Shown here: positions 46,455 to 59,965 of the stretch, piece by piece | Layout of the letters: each line of letters starts with the position of its first letter | Position numbering within the stretch: position 1 is the stretch's first letter | Assembly: GCA_025642075.2 (NCBI GenBank) | Contig: JAODUO010001044.1 | Coordinates: 108,501 to 172,500, forward strand | DNA: 64,000 bases | Direction of reading: 5' to 3' | Source of the DNA: Ridgeia piscesae | Taxonomy: Eukaryota > Annelida > Polychaeta > Sabellida > Siboglinidae | Position numbers and translations under genes: made by a program | Notes under the pieces: model-generated | Seen by the model: only the letters and a program-made list of their open reading frames with translations | Database searches by the model: none | Told to the model about the DNA's origin: nothing

Positions 46455-47421
46455 TTGTGATCAGTCGACGCTGTCATTTATTATCAATCGGCGATGTCAC
46501 TGTGATCAGTCTACCTTGTCATTGTAAACAGTCGATTATGTCACTTTGATCAGTCGCCTATGTCACTATGAACGGTCGGCGATGTCACTTTGATCCGTCG
46601 GCCATGTCACTATGAATGGTCGGCGATGTCACTTTGATCAGTCGGCTATGTCACTATGAACGATCGGCGATGCCACTTTGAACGGTCGGCGATGTCACTT
46701 TGATCAGTCGGCTATGTTATTATGAACGGTCGGCGATGTCACTTTGATCAGTCGCCTATGTTATTATGAACGGTCGGCGATGTCACTTTGATCAGTCGGC
46801 TATGTTATTATGAACGGTCGGCGATGTCACTTTGATCAGTCGGCTATGTTATTATGAACGGTCGGCGATGTCACTTTGATCAGTCGGCTATGTCTATTAT
46901 GAACGGTCGGCGATGTCACTTTGATCAGTCGGCTATGTTATTATGAACGGTCGGCGATGTCACTTTGATTAGTCGGCTATGTCACTATGAACAGTCGGCG
47001 ATGTCACTTTGATCAGTCGGCTATGTCACTATGAACGGTCGGCGATGTCACTTTGATCAGTCGGCTATGTTATTATTAACGGTCGGCGATGTCACTTTGA
47101 TCAGTCGGCTATGTCACTTTTGAACGGTCGGCGATGTCACTTTGATCAGTCGGCTATGTCACTATGAACGGTCGGCGATGTCACTTTGATCAGTCGGCTA
47201 TGTTATTATGAACGGTCGGCGATGTCACTTTGATCAGTCGGCTATGTCACTATGAACGGTCGGCGATGTCACTTTGATCAGTCGGCTATGTTATTATGAA
47301 CGGTCGGCGATGTCACTTTGATCAGTCGGCTATGTCACTATGAACGGTCGGCGATGTCACTTTGATCAGTCGGCTATGTCACTATGAACGGTCGGCGATG
47401 TCACTGTGATCAGTCGGCGTT
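46455..47421. repeat. 22/44 bp higher-order minisatellite
   Basis: About 21 copies of a 44 bp unit made of two related 22 bp halves, GAACGGTCGGCGATGTCACTTT and GATCAGTCGGCTATGTCACTAT-type. Within the second half GTCACTAT and GTTATTAT variants alternate along the array. The array replaces the expected rest of the LINE upstream. Confidence 0.96.
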
Positions 47422-48191
47422 TTTCTCTAGTTGGATTCTTGGGTTCGGTTTCTCGAGAAATATACCGCTGTGGTAGAAATAATTGCAATGTGTTCAGATT
47501 AGCTTAGCGAGGATTGTGATTAGTTCTCCACATTTTACTCGCTCTAAAGTATCTGCTTTGGCGTCCTGTCTGCTATCTTATCATCTTTACGATCTGTACT
47601 ATCATTTACCAGATACTTTCGTGTAAGCAACTATCGTAATTACATTAATTGCTTACTCCAGTAAGAAAACGTATCCATTTTTCATCATCTGGTTCTGAAT
47701 TACTTTTTGTCCCTAGAGTATATAATATCCTCACGTCCGACTAATTATAGTTAAGTACATCCACCTGAAATTCATATATTAAGCAAACCTAACATGTGGG
47801 TTCATATTGTGCCCACCATCTACACGACTTCATCTCGTGTTTTGGTGGTTCGTCCTGTGATATTTATAACTTTGGAATACCATACGTTGGTAGAGTTTAT
47901 ATTGATGTTGCTTCCCGGGTGTCTTTTGCACGAAGCTACGTATAATTAGAAAGCATTTAAAAAGGATAGACAATGTACTCAATATCACTGAAGAGAAATC
48001 ATTGACAATATAGTAGTATTCAAGCAAGGACTGTACTTAACTAATGCTATTATTGCAGTTAATGCTTAGGGTATAGCTATATTGGTTTAGTTTGAGCAAA
48101 GCCTGTTCTTTATTACTTCAGACAAAGCGCGCTATCGCAGGTTAAGGCTAGTTACAGGAACAGTTTAATGTAAAACATTAACAGTAATCAC
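47422..48191. other. Intergenic or intronic sequence
   Basis: AT-rich, with nothing recognised. The exon at 48192 would continue downstream on the minus strand in this direction, but no further fibrinogen-domain exon was found. Confidence 0.35.
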
Positions 48192-48356
48192 CCGCTGTGC
48201 CGCTGTAAGATCCCACGGTCAACCTGTACTTGTTGTCTTCGTTGGCCACCGCGAAATCCGTGTATTCTACAAATCTCGTTGCTCCCTCAAAATCCGTCAA
48301 GTCGACTCTTAGAGTGTACTTCTTCTGTGCAGTGATGGCGTGCAGGGTGTCGTTTC
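48192..48356 (-). CDS. Fibrinogen-related domain (FReD) exon
   Basis: On the minus strand a 165 nt exon (acceptor GTGTTTTCTAG, donor GCGG|GTGATT, phase 1 both ends) encodes GNDTLHAITAQKKYTLRVDL, TDFEGATRFVEYTDFAVANE and DNKYRLTVGSYSGTAG. These are hallmark strands of the fibrinogen C-terminal domain found in ficolins, tenascins, angiopoietin-like proteins and molluscan FREPs, which act in secreted recognition or matrix. The exon covers the middle of the domain; the calcium loop and C-terminal part are expected in later exons that are not visible below 48192. Reading through the donor meets a TAA after GDYC. It may be part of a gene extending across 48-52 kb or a lone orphan exon. Confidence 0.85.
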
Positions 48357-51300
48357 CTAGAAAACACGGGAGATTTTATAGTAGGGCCTACTGCGTAATC
48401 GAAAATATGAGACAATAGACGAAATACACATTATCACTGTTTTTCTTAGTTGAATGCAAATGAGCCAAGCTTGTTTGTAGAATGTGTTAAAGCTTTTATG
48501 TTTCGGTTAGAATTATAGACAATCGTTACTTATTTTAGTTTTCATGTTTCGTAAGATTTAATATATTGTTTTTGCAGTGTAGAGAGTAACTGAATTTGCT
48601 AATGTATCCATAGCATAATTGTTTTGGATCGGGTGTTTATGATTTATATATTGTTTTATTTTGCTTGTTAATTTTAATTGTGAATTAGTCTTGATGTTAT
48701 ACTTCTTTATGTATGGCAGTTGCCTTATGTTCATTACCGAAGTGAGTCTGTGCGTGTGCAGGATGTTTTCATGGGCTTGTCCAAATTACGTTGATGACCC
48801 TATAATGTGATAATTAAAGATGTTTAATATTTTATTGATATTGATTGTTTGTGCGCACTCTTGTTTGTATTTGGTTGTTAACTTTGTATAGTATGATCGC
48901 TCGTATTTGTGTTTAGCTCCGTATGATTGGTTAACCAATCGGCAGTCACTGCGGCCATTACTGTAATCAGTTTGAATTGTACTGCAGCCACGTGTTTTGG
49001 TTTCTTTACCACCCACCATCCCTCTTTTGGGATTTTGTGTACATAGATAATACCGTGAGATGTATTTTTATGTATGGTTTACTCATGATGTTTCATATTA
49101 TTATTATACCACATGTTTTATTGGCAATGTTGAATAAAATGCATGCCGATTTCACACACTATCTTTCAATAGTGTAGTTTCAGTTATTAATTTATGAAAT
49201 GGAATCAACATGTAGTGTTTGCATAAGTAACACCAGCAGGGTATGAACCTGCCACACACACACCACTGAACCGATATTACCCAAAACTGTGCAAGTGGTT
49301 TAGAGAAACATTTGACAGTGCTTTTGCTTTAAAACAGTATTCTAACTACAATCAGTCACAACTGTATTTTAAAAAAATGACTATACATGATCTGACAGGA
49401 ATACATAATTAATAGTACACTATCTGTAAAACAGGACAATATTGCTACCCCTGGTAATTGTGGTTTATAACTCTTCATATCGCGTCACTGAGGCTGCCCA
49501 ACAGCCAATTTCAAAGACTGTTTTTGCCAGAAAAATTACAAAACAAGTATAATTGTTTCCTACAAGCATTAGTTTTTAGTGACAGTTATTAAACCAGAAT
49601 ATGTTGCATCGTCTAACAATATCCAACGTTTTCTCAAGTTCGTTATCTTCAATAAATTTTCGTTAGGTGTGCGAGCGTGTGTATGTGCAGTCTATTTGTC
49701 TATGTGTTTCTAGTAATGATAAATGTATGCACAAATGTTTTATATAATAAAAAGGAAAATATGTAAGTTCAAGATATGTTCGATGTTGTCGTTATGTGTC
49801 GTAGTGTTTTAAATAGTTGTTTTCTTGATGCAGGTACTTTGTCACGTATTGTACACACGTATGAAAGTGTGGTGATGTACGCGATTGTACTGATTGTGGA
49901 GTAGTATTTGTATTTACTGTGTTTCTTAAGTATTAAGAAAAATATTAATTTAACATTAATGAATATCTCATTGAAAAGATTACAACCAAAGGTTATATTA
50001 GATAACACATACATGTATAAATAAACGCAAACAAATTTAACAAGTATCTTAACATTGAATGATCGCAGTTATTTATTCATACATTGAACGTATTATTATT
50101 ATTATATCATAGTTGCATTTATTGAGTTATTAACGATTAAAGACATAGCAGTATATTTAAATAGTAATAATGATTGTATCTTAGCTATTTACTATGAGTA
50201 AACTAGTTATGATTTAATGCATGCTATTAACTCTTTCACAATTTAAAATAGTTCCAGCATTTGTGTAACTTTCAATAATATAGTTAAAAGCCTTGAATTT
50301 AGTTAAATTAATATTTTTCTTAATACCTTAAAAATAACAGTCAATGTTAATGTCACACATTAACTGTTTGAAAGAAAAACTTTGAAAAACAAAATGAGAG
50401 GGAATGAGGAAGTGGGAGACACTGGGTACATAGCCTATAGTACAATCTAATGCACTACTGGGGCCAGAGATACCTCATTGGTTGCTCCTCATAACGTTCC
50501 CTGTAGCAAGGTTAGTCACAATCCAAACTCCCTCACAACTGACCGACTTCCGCCGGAAGTGTTCCTATGGGAGGGAAATACCTGGCCCAAATCCTGGTGC
50601 GCCAGACCGGTTGTGACCCTCCGTAGTGCGAAGGTCACTGGTATCCCCTTCCGCCACGTGCGGTTGAAACACTGAGTCAATGAAGGTAGCCATTTTATTT
50701 GCTTATAAACCAATGTCCAGCCTTAGCTGGTGAAATTGTGGTGTCAACTTGTAAGACACGTAAGCTGATATATCTGACGTGATTTATTTTGTAGCATTAC
50801 ATTAAAACTTTGCCTAAAAAGTGATGCTGTATCATATAATACATCATACATGTTAACGTGCATAACTAATTATTAATGTTGACTTATGCAGATTCATGGT
50901 TCTATAGCAGAAGTTGGGCAACAATATGGCGCACACATCGCCGACATTTTCTCCTTCATAAAATTAAACAAGGCATTATTTTTAAACGCAGATACATAAT
51001 ACAGTATATCATACAGTGAATAATATTAACTCGCATTGATATACGAGAATTCATAATGTAAGATAATAAACAGAGGTGGATTAAAACCTATTTGTTATTT
51101 TATTTAATAAATAAATACAATGCTTACCTACGATATATATCGACGCAAATCAGCAAGTGGATCCATTCGTTACATATCAAATATGTTGCCAAATAATGTT
51201 TTGATTAATGACAAATGGATTATCTGTGTAATTATATTCACAGTAGAACGACGCTAACAGCTATGTATAATGATAATAATGTTTGTCTTCCGTAATGCCT

Positions 51301-51424
51301 TGCTGGTTTGACTATGCAAGTTAGCAATACAGAATGCCGAGACTGTACCACATGGCAATATATGTAATGTACTACCAACAGTTGTCGTTCTAAATAACAC
51401 AACAACATTACACACATAGCCTAC
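48357..51424. other. AT-rich sequence, possible intron of the FReD gene
   Basis: No module was recognised in about 3 kb. A GC-richer block at 50440-50700 has no clear identity. A weak B-box-like GGTTCATACC on the minus strand near 49237 could be a SINE relic. Confidence 0.35.
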
Positions 51425-51638
51425 CTTAAAGCAATTGTCTTTTTTGGCGTCTAGTTGTATATCCCAATTATCTGATGACTGCCAAACTGCAACATGTTCA
51501 GCTCATTCGAGACCAACTGTCAAACCACTTAGAGCGTCAAATGTGTATTGTTTGCCGAATATCATACGATATGCTGCACCCGACCGCTCAAGAACCATCC
51601 CTAAACACGTGAAGTTGGTCTTGTACTGAAAACCGGGA
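51425..51638 (-). pseudogene. Exon-like minus-strand segment with one stop
   Basis: The minus strand has an acceptor-like CGGTTTTCAG and a donor-like TTTAAG|GTAGGC around a single reading frame. It encodes YKTNFTCLGMVLERSGAAYR, then MIFGKQYTFDALSGLTVG and VWQSSDNWDIQLDAKKD, with one in-frame TGA after VGLE. The other two frames close at once. It is not a family I recognise. Its position upstream of the FReD exon on the same strand makes an N-terminal exon of that gene possible, but the stop argues for a pseudo-exon. Confidence 0.35.
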
Positions 51639-51767
51639 GAACTGCATTTCGACTACAACTGCATTTCGACAAATCAATCGTTTCGATCGAATGCTTAAGG
51701 CTTTTGTTTGTACTGTCATGTTCAACGCGACAGAGGTTGCTAATTATACGTTGTCAATCAGTGTTTC

Positions 51768-53780
51768 TTCTTCTTCTTCTTCTATTAATCAGCCAACATC
51801 AATGTTTTGATGATTATGCTGATTTGTGGAGGTTGCAGTAGACACTTCTGAAATGTAGTGAAAGGGTGTGTGACATAGTTGATGGGGGGTAGTAGACATA
51901 AGAAATAAGAGGGGAGGGGGAAGGGGAGGGGTGGTCTGTCTGGTTACAGGTGGGCAGCAAGCCTGGACTTGAAACAGTCCAGGGACTTGGCTGCCACTAT
52001 TTCCTGGGGCAGGCTGTTCCATTCGGGGATGGTCCGGGGGGAAGAATGACATCTGTCTGTACTGTGTCCTGCAGTAGGGGATGTTGTAGCTGTGTGTGTT
52101 GTTCTTTCTGTGGCTTGATCTGGGTTCTGTTGGCTGTGGTAGGTATTCAGAATCAATGGTGATGAGGTGGTGGTGAAATTTGTAAAACATTTCAAGTCGA
52201 ACTTTTTACGGCGTTGTTGGAGTGTTGGCCAGGCAAGAGAGTCGATGATGGAGTTGACGCAGGATGTCTGGTGGTGTCTATTTGTAACCCATCTTGCTGC
52301 ACGGCGTTGGACTTTTTCTATTGTTTTTATGTTGTTTGCAGAGTGTGGGTCCCAGACAGTGGCCGAGTACTCCAGGATTGGGCGGACAAAGGCTTTATAT
52401 GCTGTTTCTTTTGTTTTCTTGTTTCCAATTTTTAGGTTTCTTCTGAGGAAGCCGAGTGTCTTGTTCGCTTTATTGGTGATGGTGTCTATGTGGAGTCCCC
52501 AATTCAGGTTGTCTTGTATGTTTACGCCAAGGTATTTTGCTGTGCTGACGTTTTGCAGGTTGTGTCCGTGTAGGTGGTATGACGGTACAATGTTTTCTTT
52601 CTTTCGGGTGACACTCGACGTGTAGCATTTCTGTGGATGGAAGCTCATGGACCACTGTTTCTCCCATGTGGTGAGGGAATCAAGATCTTTTTGCAGCTTT
52701 TTCTGGTCCTCTTTGTGTTTAATGGTGTTACTGCACAAGGTGTCATCAGCAAACAGTCGGATTTTTGATTCAATTTCTATGGGTAGGTCATTGATGTACA
52801 GAAGGAAGAGACACGGGCCAACGACTGATCCCTGGGGGACTCCCGAGTCCACAGGCATGAAGTTTGATCTCTCTCCCCCAACCACTACAGCCTGCTGTCT
52901 GTTCTCGAGAAAGCTGTCAATCCATGCATTAAGTCGACCTCCGATTCCATAGCGATGCAGCTTGTGAACTAGGAGGGTATGGCTCACCTTGTCGGATGCT
53001 TTTTCAAAGTCAAGGACAATGGTGTCCTCCTGGTTTCCCCTCTCCAAGCTTTTCGCTTGTTTCATCCACATACCCCAGAAGTTGTGTCTCACAGGATCGA
53101 CCGCATCGGAAGCCATGCTGCTCTGGGCAGAGAATGCTGTTCTTCTCTAGGTGTGACATGATGTGACTGGCGATGATGTGCTCCATCACCTTGCAGGCTA
53201 TGCATGTGAGTGAGATGGGGCGGTAGTTTTCTGCCTTGTATCGTTCTCCCTTCTTGAAGACAGGCGTGATATGGGCTAATTTCCAGTCGAGTGGCAATGT
53301 TCCAGTCTGGTAGGAGTTTCGGAAGAGCAAGGTAAAGGCTGGTGTGACTTCTTCTGCAACTATCTTCAGGAGCCTTGGTGAGATCCCGTCAGGACCACAG
53401 GCTTTGTTAGGGTCTAAGTTTAGAAGCAGTTTCTTCACCCCTTCTTCAGTAATGTTGATGTTTTTGCAGTCTGTGTACTCAGGAAGGTCTGGTTTTGGGG
53501 GGCAACGTAGTTTAAACTCCTCAGCAGTAACAGCATCTCTGGGGCTGAACACAGAACAAAATTGGTTATTGAGAAGCTGGGCTTGTTCTTTGGGGTCTGT
53601 AATGAGTTTCCCAGTATTTTTGAGTGGAGAGAATCCCATCCCCTCAGTTCTTCTTGCTTTGATGAAGCACCAGAACTTCTTCTTGGAGGAGGTTGGATTC
53701 GTCACGTCATCTGAGATCAGGTTTTCTACATGTCTCCAGTAAAGGCGGCGCAGACTCTTGCGAGGGACCAAGAACATACC
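51768..53780 (-). mobile_element. LINE with a nearly complete reverse transcriptase
   Basis: Two overlapping minus-strand frames give an almost complete LINE RT of the Jockey/CR1 group. The first (53777-53010) has LLLNLDPNKACGPDGISPRL and LAHITPVFKKGERYKAENYR with PISLTCIACKVMEHII and EQHGFRCGRSCETQLL. The second (53116-51944) has IVLDFEKASDKVSHTLLV (block A, with Ser for the usual Phe), SGVPQGSVVGPCLFLLYIND, LFADDTLC (catalytic Asp pair) and LGVNIQDNLNWGLHID. It continues to RPILEYSATVWDPHSANN and the end LPQEIVAAKSLDCFKSRLA. One frameshift near 53050 separates them. The 3' end is a GAA repeat at 51768-51785. The 5' part, including the endonuclease, is missing beyond 53780. Confidence 0.92.
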
Positions 53781-54610
53781 TTTGTCGGAGGCCGCACGTC
53801 AGTCTAAGAATGTCCACGGCAGTGAAGCATTGCATTGCCTGTGTTAAACTGACAATGAAACATGACAGGTATTACACACGGACAAAACAATTTTGCCATG
53901 AATAGCACAAGTAGCTTCGCTGCTCTTCTTGTCGAATGTGCAAATACCCATGACCGTACCGAATTGCGGCTTAATTAGAATGACGGGAGGGGTGAAAAGG
54001 CTTGGTGGATGAAAGTATGGAGGAAGAGGGGTGTATAGGGACAGTGAGAAGAGAAATAGTAGAGGATCAAGAAAGTGAGGGAGTGGGAGAGGGAGAGCGC
54101 GAGGGGCCGCCAAGCAGGGAGGAAGGGAGAAAATGTTGAGCATTTTTAAAGGAAGGGATGAGGAGAGGTAAATCAGTGGGAGACAGACAAAGTTAGACAA
54201 CCTCACAATCTTGTTCACTCTGACACATTGTGCATCAGAACGAAAAAGGATTGCAGCGCTACTCATTTGTGCATTTCATTCATCTATTTACTAAAAATGG
54301 ACACTGGACGGTTTTAATATTAATAATAACAATGAAGGTTTTATATAGCGCTAATTCCCGCATGGCGGATCGATGCGCTGCACAAGAAATATACTAAATG
54401 TGTATTAATAAATAGAAATGTAAATTATATAAATTAATATAAATCATATATTTTTTTGGTTTTAAGATGCACTAGTAAACTGTACTATGTAGATTATATA
54501 AATTAATTTAAAATAAATTAAGCATTGCTTTTAAGATGTATAGTACTAAACCTTGGTATGTAAATTATATAAATTAATATAAAATTAAAACCTTTACTAA
54601 AACTGTGTAC

Positions 54611-54611
<1 letters not shown>
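53781..54611. other. Intergenic sequence with polypurine block and TATAGCGC repeat
   Basis: The plus strand at 53980-54180 is strongly purine-rich (GGGAGG/GAAGAG runs). A TTTATATAGCGC box at 54340 starts a short dispersed repeat, followed by about three diverged tandem copies of a 100 bp AT-rich unit containing AAATTATATAAATTAATATAA (54410-54600). Confidence 0.55.

Positions 54612-54669
<58 letters not shown>
54612..54669. repeat. (AT)n array
   Basis: Pure AT dinucleotide array. Confidence 0.97.
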
Positions 54670-54672
<3 letters not shown>

Positions 54673-55756
54673 CTATAAATTAATCTAAAATATAAACACT
54701 GATTAAAACGTGTATGACTCTAAAAAGAAATTATAAAGCAATGTCCGTCATTTCAAAACAATTTGAATTAATTGAAATGGCTAATAATAAGGTGTTTTTA
54801 AACACTTCCTAAACATACGTAATGTCCCGGATGCACGAATGTTCACAGGTAATTCATTCCCCAGTCGAGGTGCTGCTGCGCCAAATCACCAATACACTTC
54901 TTTATAATGGTATTCTATATACGGGATTAGATAGATGGGTGATTTTAGCACTAACAAACTTTATTCTGATGATGCAGTGAGGGGGTGGAGGGAGAGAAGG
55001 AGGGATGAAGGGAGGAGAGGGAGAGAGGGGAGACTGAGGGGAGAAAATAACGGGAGAAAAAAGAGTGTGCTTTTATGTATAAATATGCTGTTTTGTGTTG
55101 TGTGGATATATGTTGTCATCGTCATATTTCTTTTTGTATTAATCTGCACCCTCCTTCCGATGAAGACTTTATATTATCATAGACATTACCGATAAAAATA
55201 AAGTTTCTTACTCCTTTTAGACAAAAATATAGTATATTTAAAGATAACTTCCAACAATCATCAAACGCGTGCGCAGCGTACTCTAACATTATCACGTCAC
55301 GTAACCTCTTGTCTGTCACCGGTGTGTCCATAAAAGATGGGATCAGTTTGATATAGCAGATATGATGCCGCCCATACGTTACCATTATAAATACTGCTGG
55401 CAAAGGTTATGCTTGACGACGATCACGTCCAGCAATTGATTGTCACGTACACAAACCGCAACGTAACGGTTTAGTAAATTAATTTGTTTTATATATATTT
55501 TAATAATCCATTTCTAATTCAAAAACATAAAAACAAGATATGTAAAATATTTAAGAATCGCATAATGGTTCAGCCTGCGTCTGATCTAACACTAGATCGA
55601 AGGAAGCATAGACCTCTATTCCAAAGAGTAATACAGCCACAGAAAAAACACCTACTCCCAATATTTGTATTTACTATTGGGGTAAAATGTAAAACAGAAC
55701 CAGATTATCGATGCTTGGTAGGTTTTCTAGTAGGAGTAAGCAATTAATGTAAATAC
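54670..55756. other. Intergenic sequence with second polypurine block
   Basis: A purine-rich run on the plus strand at 54975-55070 resembles the one at 53980-54180. No coding module was recognised. Confidence 0.4.
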
Positions 55757-55940
<184 letters not shown>

Positions 55941-56199
55941 GATGGGAGGTAATGTAAGCTTTATGAAACTTGTCACAGCCCGGGCCATCCTTTTTTTACG
56001 GTTTATCGTGTAGGCCTACTTAGAAAGATAAACAGGCACTGGTGAAGTGCGAGTAGAGATGCTGGCGGTGGCGGTGGCTGAGCGAGTTGGAAGATGATCG
56101 ACAAAAAAAATTGCTGAACACCTGCAAGAGAGACGGGAAGTTCACAGAGGAATAAAGAACGGGGCCAAGTGTCCGAATATAGAAAAGAAAGGGAGATGT

Positions 56200-56890
56200 G
56201 TATGATCCGGGAAAACATTGAGGCATTACGTTGCTAAGACATATGTTGAAGTTGCTGGAAAGAAGCTGGATGACAGAATAAGAGCAATAGTGTGAGGGGA
56301 AATCGGTGAAGAACAGCTGGAGTTTAGACAAGGAAGAGGAACGACGCAAGGCATGTTTGCCCAGAGGTAGTTGAAATAACAATGGGAACACTGAGGTGGG
56401 TGGGGGTCCCAGAGAGGGAGGTCACGTTGGTGGAACGGACGTATGAGGACACGAAGAACAGGGTGCTGTGAGAATCCAAAGTGAATGTTGGCTTGACACA
56501 GGGGAGCGCCTTGATCCCATTGTTGTTTATAGCTGTGGTGAAACTGATAAGCAGAAAGATTTGTACAAAAGACATACTCCGGAAACTATTGTACTCAGAT
56601 GCATGGTCTGGCAATAGTAGCGACCGGGGAAGCAAATCTCCAAGAACAGCTGATAGAGTGGAAAGATATGTTCAGCAGACTTGGACTGAGAGTATGTTTG
56701 GAGAAGACGGAGGTAATGTGGGTGGGACACAGGAGGAAAGAGCTGTAAATACATCAGGATGGGGAAAAGCCTAAGGAAAGAGACAGTTTTGTCTACCTTG
56801 GGTGGAGCGATATGTGGAGTTGGCAGTTCGCCAATTTCAAAAAGGAGAAACCTTTGGGGTGTGGCTTGTGCGTTGGCGTGAGTGTTCAGT
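56200..56890 (+). pseudogene. Degenerate LINE reverse transcriptase
   Basis: The plus strand shows scattered RT blocks: KKLDDRIRAIV and GEEQLEFRQGRGTTQGMFA (56250-56365), VGVPEREVTLVERTYEDTKN (about 56400), VNVGLTQGSALIPLLFIAVV (about 56490) and LRKLLYSDAWS (about 56580). The last is where L-L-Y-A-D-D is expected, so the catalytic pair is lost. Several stops and frame changes are present. The clade is uncertain. Confidence 0.65.
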
Positions 56891-56899
56891 TAAAAGAGG

Positions 56900-57195
56900 T
56901 AAATGTAAGTTCTTATATAGCGCAGTATCCAATCCTTGGGATTGCTCAAAGCGCTTTACACTTTAGTTCCCTGGCAGTCCTATTCAATCAGACACCATCT
57001 CTGGGAAGCATGCAGCCATATGCTGCAATTAATGAGCGAAGGCTACTCGCACACATATCAATCACTTGTCTATTGCCAGGTATTCATTTATGCAACTGAG
57101 TGAACGAATTATAAAACTTGCCCAAGGTTTTACAACCGCAGCAGAGGATTCGAACTCGGGTCCTCTTAGTTGAACCTGATGGTCTAAAATGGACC
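56900..57195 (-). mobile_element. tRNA-derived SINE-like element
   Basis: On the minus strand a tRNA-like head contains GAGTTCGAATCCTC, a close match to a pol III B box (plus-strand 57145-57158). Its other end carries the TATATAGCGCAGTATCC and CAAAGCGCTTTACACTTTAG blocks common to widespread invertebrate short repeats. The A box was not clearly identified. Confidence 0.6.
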
Positions 57196-58195
<1,000 letters not shown>

Positions 58196-58265
58196 TACAC
58201 AGCGCGATGTGTACATATTGAACTTTGCAGATACTTTATACACTCTGCAACTTGACGCATATACA

Positions 58266-58705
58266 GTAGTCGCCTTCTTATACGGCCCCTCGCCATCGGC
58301 CACCGGGATTATACGGCCAAATTTTCATTGTAATAGCATTTTCTAATACAAACTACGTCTCACCAGCGGCCACCCGGCTAATGTGGCCAATGGTCAGGGT
58401 TGGATGAAGAATCTTCCCTTCTTCAGCCAATCGACAGTCAAAAACTGCAATCTTTAACCACAAGTCAAAAACAAATTAAGAAAGCCTACCATACACATTC
58501 GTCGTTCTTGGCAAAATATCACATAGACGATAGTGTTGCTATGTTAGATGTCTCGGATGTTGACAACGTATGTGTATGCTTAAAAAGGAGCGGCCAGTTT
58601 GCCTTGAAAGAGGGGCATTTATCGATGGTTCTCTCACCAGAGGCCATCTACCTCATAAAATTACTTTGGGTTTCCTGAAGGGTTGGCCATATAGGAAGTG
58701 GACTA
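58266..58705. mobile_element. Possible non-autonomous DNA element, pogo-like style
   Basis: The left end GTAGTCGCCTTCTTATACGG and the complement of the right end GTAGTCCACTTCCTATATGG match at 18 of 22 positions including the following CC. The interior repeats TATACGGCC/CGGCCACC motifs, as is common in pogo/Tigger-type elements. A target duplication could not be fixed, and no transposase is present. Confidence 0.45.
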
Positions 58706-58803
58706 CATGCAAACAATTTACAAAGTACAATTTCTACCACTCCACTGGCATGGGGATTAGGAGCAACGGTCAGAAATGTATTGTAAACAACTCAAAATCA
58801 TAT

Positions 58804-58896
58804 AAACACACAAACACACACAAAACACACACACACACACACACACACACATTGCACTCGCGCACACGCACTCGCGCACACGCACACACGCACTCA

Positions 58897-58975
<79 letters not shown>
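58804..58975. repeat. (AC)n-(GCAC)n-(AC)n compound microsatellite
   Basis: AC, irregular CGCACA and ACGC units, then AC again. Apparent open frames on both strands are repeat artefacts. Confidence 0.96.
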
Positions 58976-58976
<1 letters not shown>

Positions 58977-59965
58977 AATCCATCCATTGAAGACTCACGC
59001 ATTGTTTTACGATTACGAATTTGCTTAATCCCTTGGTTTTGTCGCGCCAATGAGCTTGATCTTCCAGGATATTGGCGCCAAAAGGTCAATATTATTAATG
59101 TATATGCGGAGGGAGTGTCACTAAACGCGCGAGGGCGCGATTTTCTAAACCAGATATGGTACGCCTGAATTTCAAAGGATTAGAGACCCGCTTGTGAAGT
59201 ATATACCTACCCATACGAACACTCCGCATGTTTCTGCCCATAGTAATTGACCACCATGCCCATAATTGTGTTCAGCGTATACTATTGTTTAACCTTCACA
59301 AACGAATGCAGTACTTGTATATTAAACACGTTTAAGACACTTCTCTCAACCGACCCGGTAATATTGTATAAAAACCCGATTTCATCCTTTCTCGGACATC
59401 GTTATGTTGAAAATAATGAATGGAGGGGGATTCACGATGACTATCAAACTGCGCCGAACTTAAACATCTCAATGGCGTGCATGTTAGCACAACTCATGAT
59501 ATGCTATATTATGGAAGTGAAATATTGTATCAAGTGTGATGCGGTGCGCTTTGTGAGACGTCAATACCTTCGTTCGTGTCTATTAAGTTATAATCTTCCT
59601 ACCCCTACATTGTTTGCACGACAGTTAGAAACAAACCGTACACGACTTCTTTGTTATTCAGTTTGAGTATTTTACGAAATAGTACTTCGAATGATGTAAA
59701 AACACCGTCAGCAATCAACCTATTATTTAGGTTAGATAAAAATTACATCATGTTAAAATACCTGCAGCTGAAGGAATATGCAAGCCGGCCAGCCAACCTC
59801 CAACCCCTGTCGGGGAGGAAGCGGTGTGATTTCACAGTGCTTCAACAGCGAAAGGAGTTTACTCTCCTCCCGACCATGATTACCTAAAATAAATTACGAC
59901 GATCTGCACATGTTAACTCTTAAAATGCACATACGATATTATGAATAATGTCACCGTCTCTAAGG
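58976..59965. other. Intergenic sequence
   Basis: The first 75 bp matches a block at 39302-39385. The rest has no recognised module. Confidence 0.35.

Noticed and set aside
46455..47421. CRISPR-like repeat-spacer pattern
   Set aside because: Both halves of the 44 bp period are conserved, so there are no unique spacers.
49210..49270. Possible tRNA gene near GGTTCATACC (minus strand)
   Set aside because: Only a weak B-box-like sequence; no cloverleaf could be drawn.
59247..59666. 139-codon open frame
   Set aside because: No domain, splice or repeat evidence; probably a chance frame.
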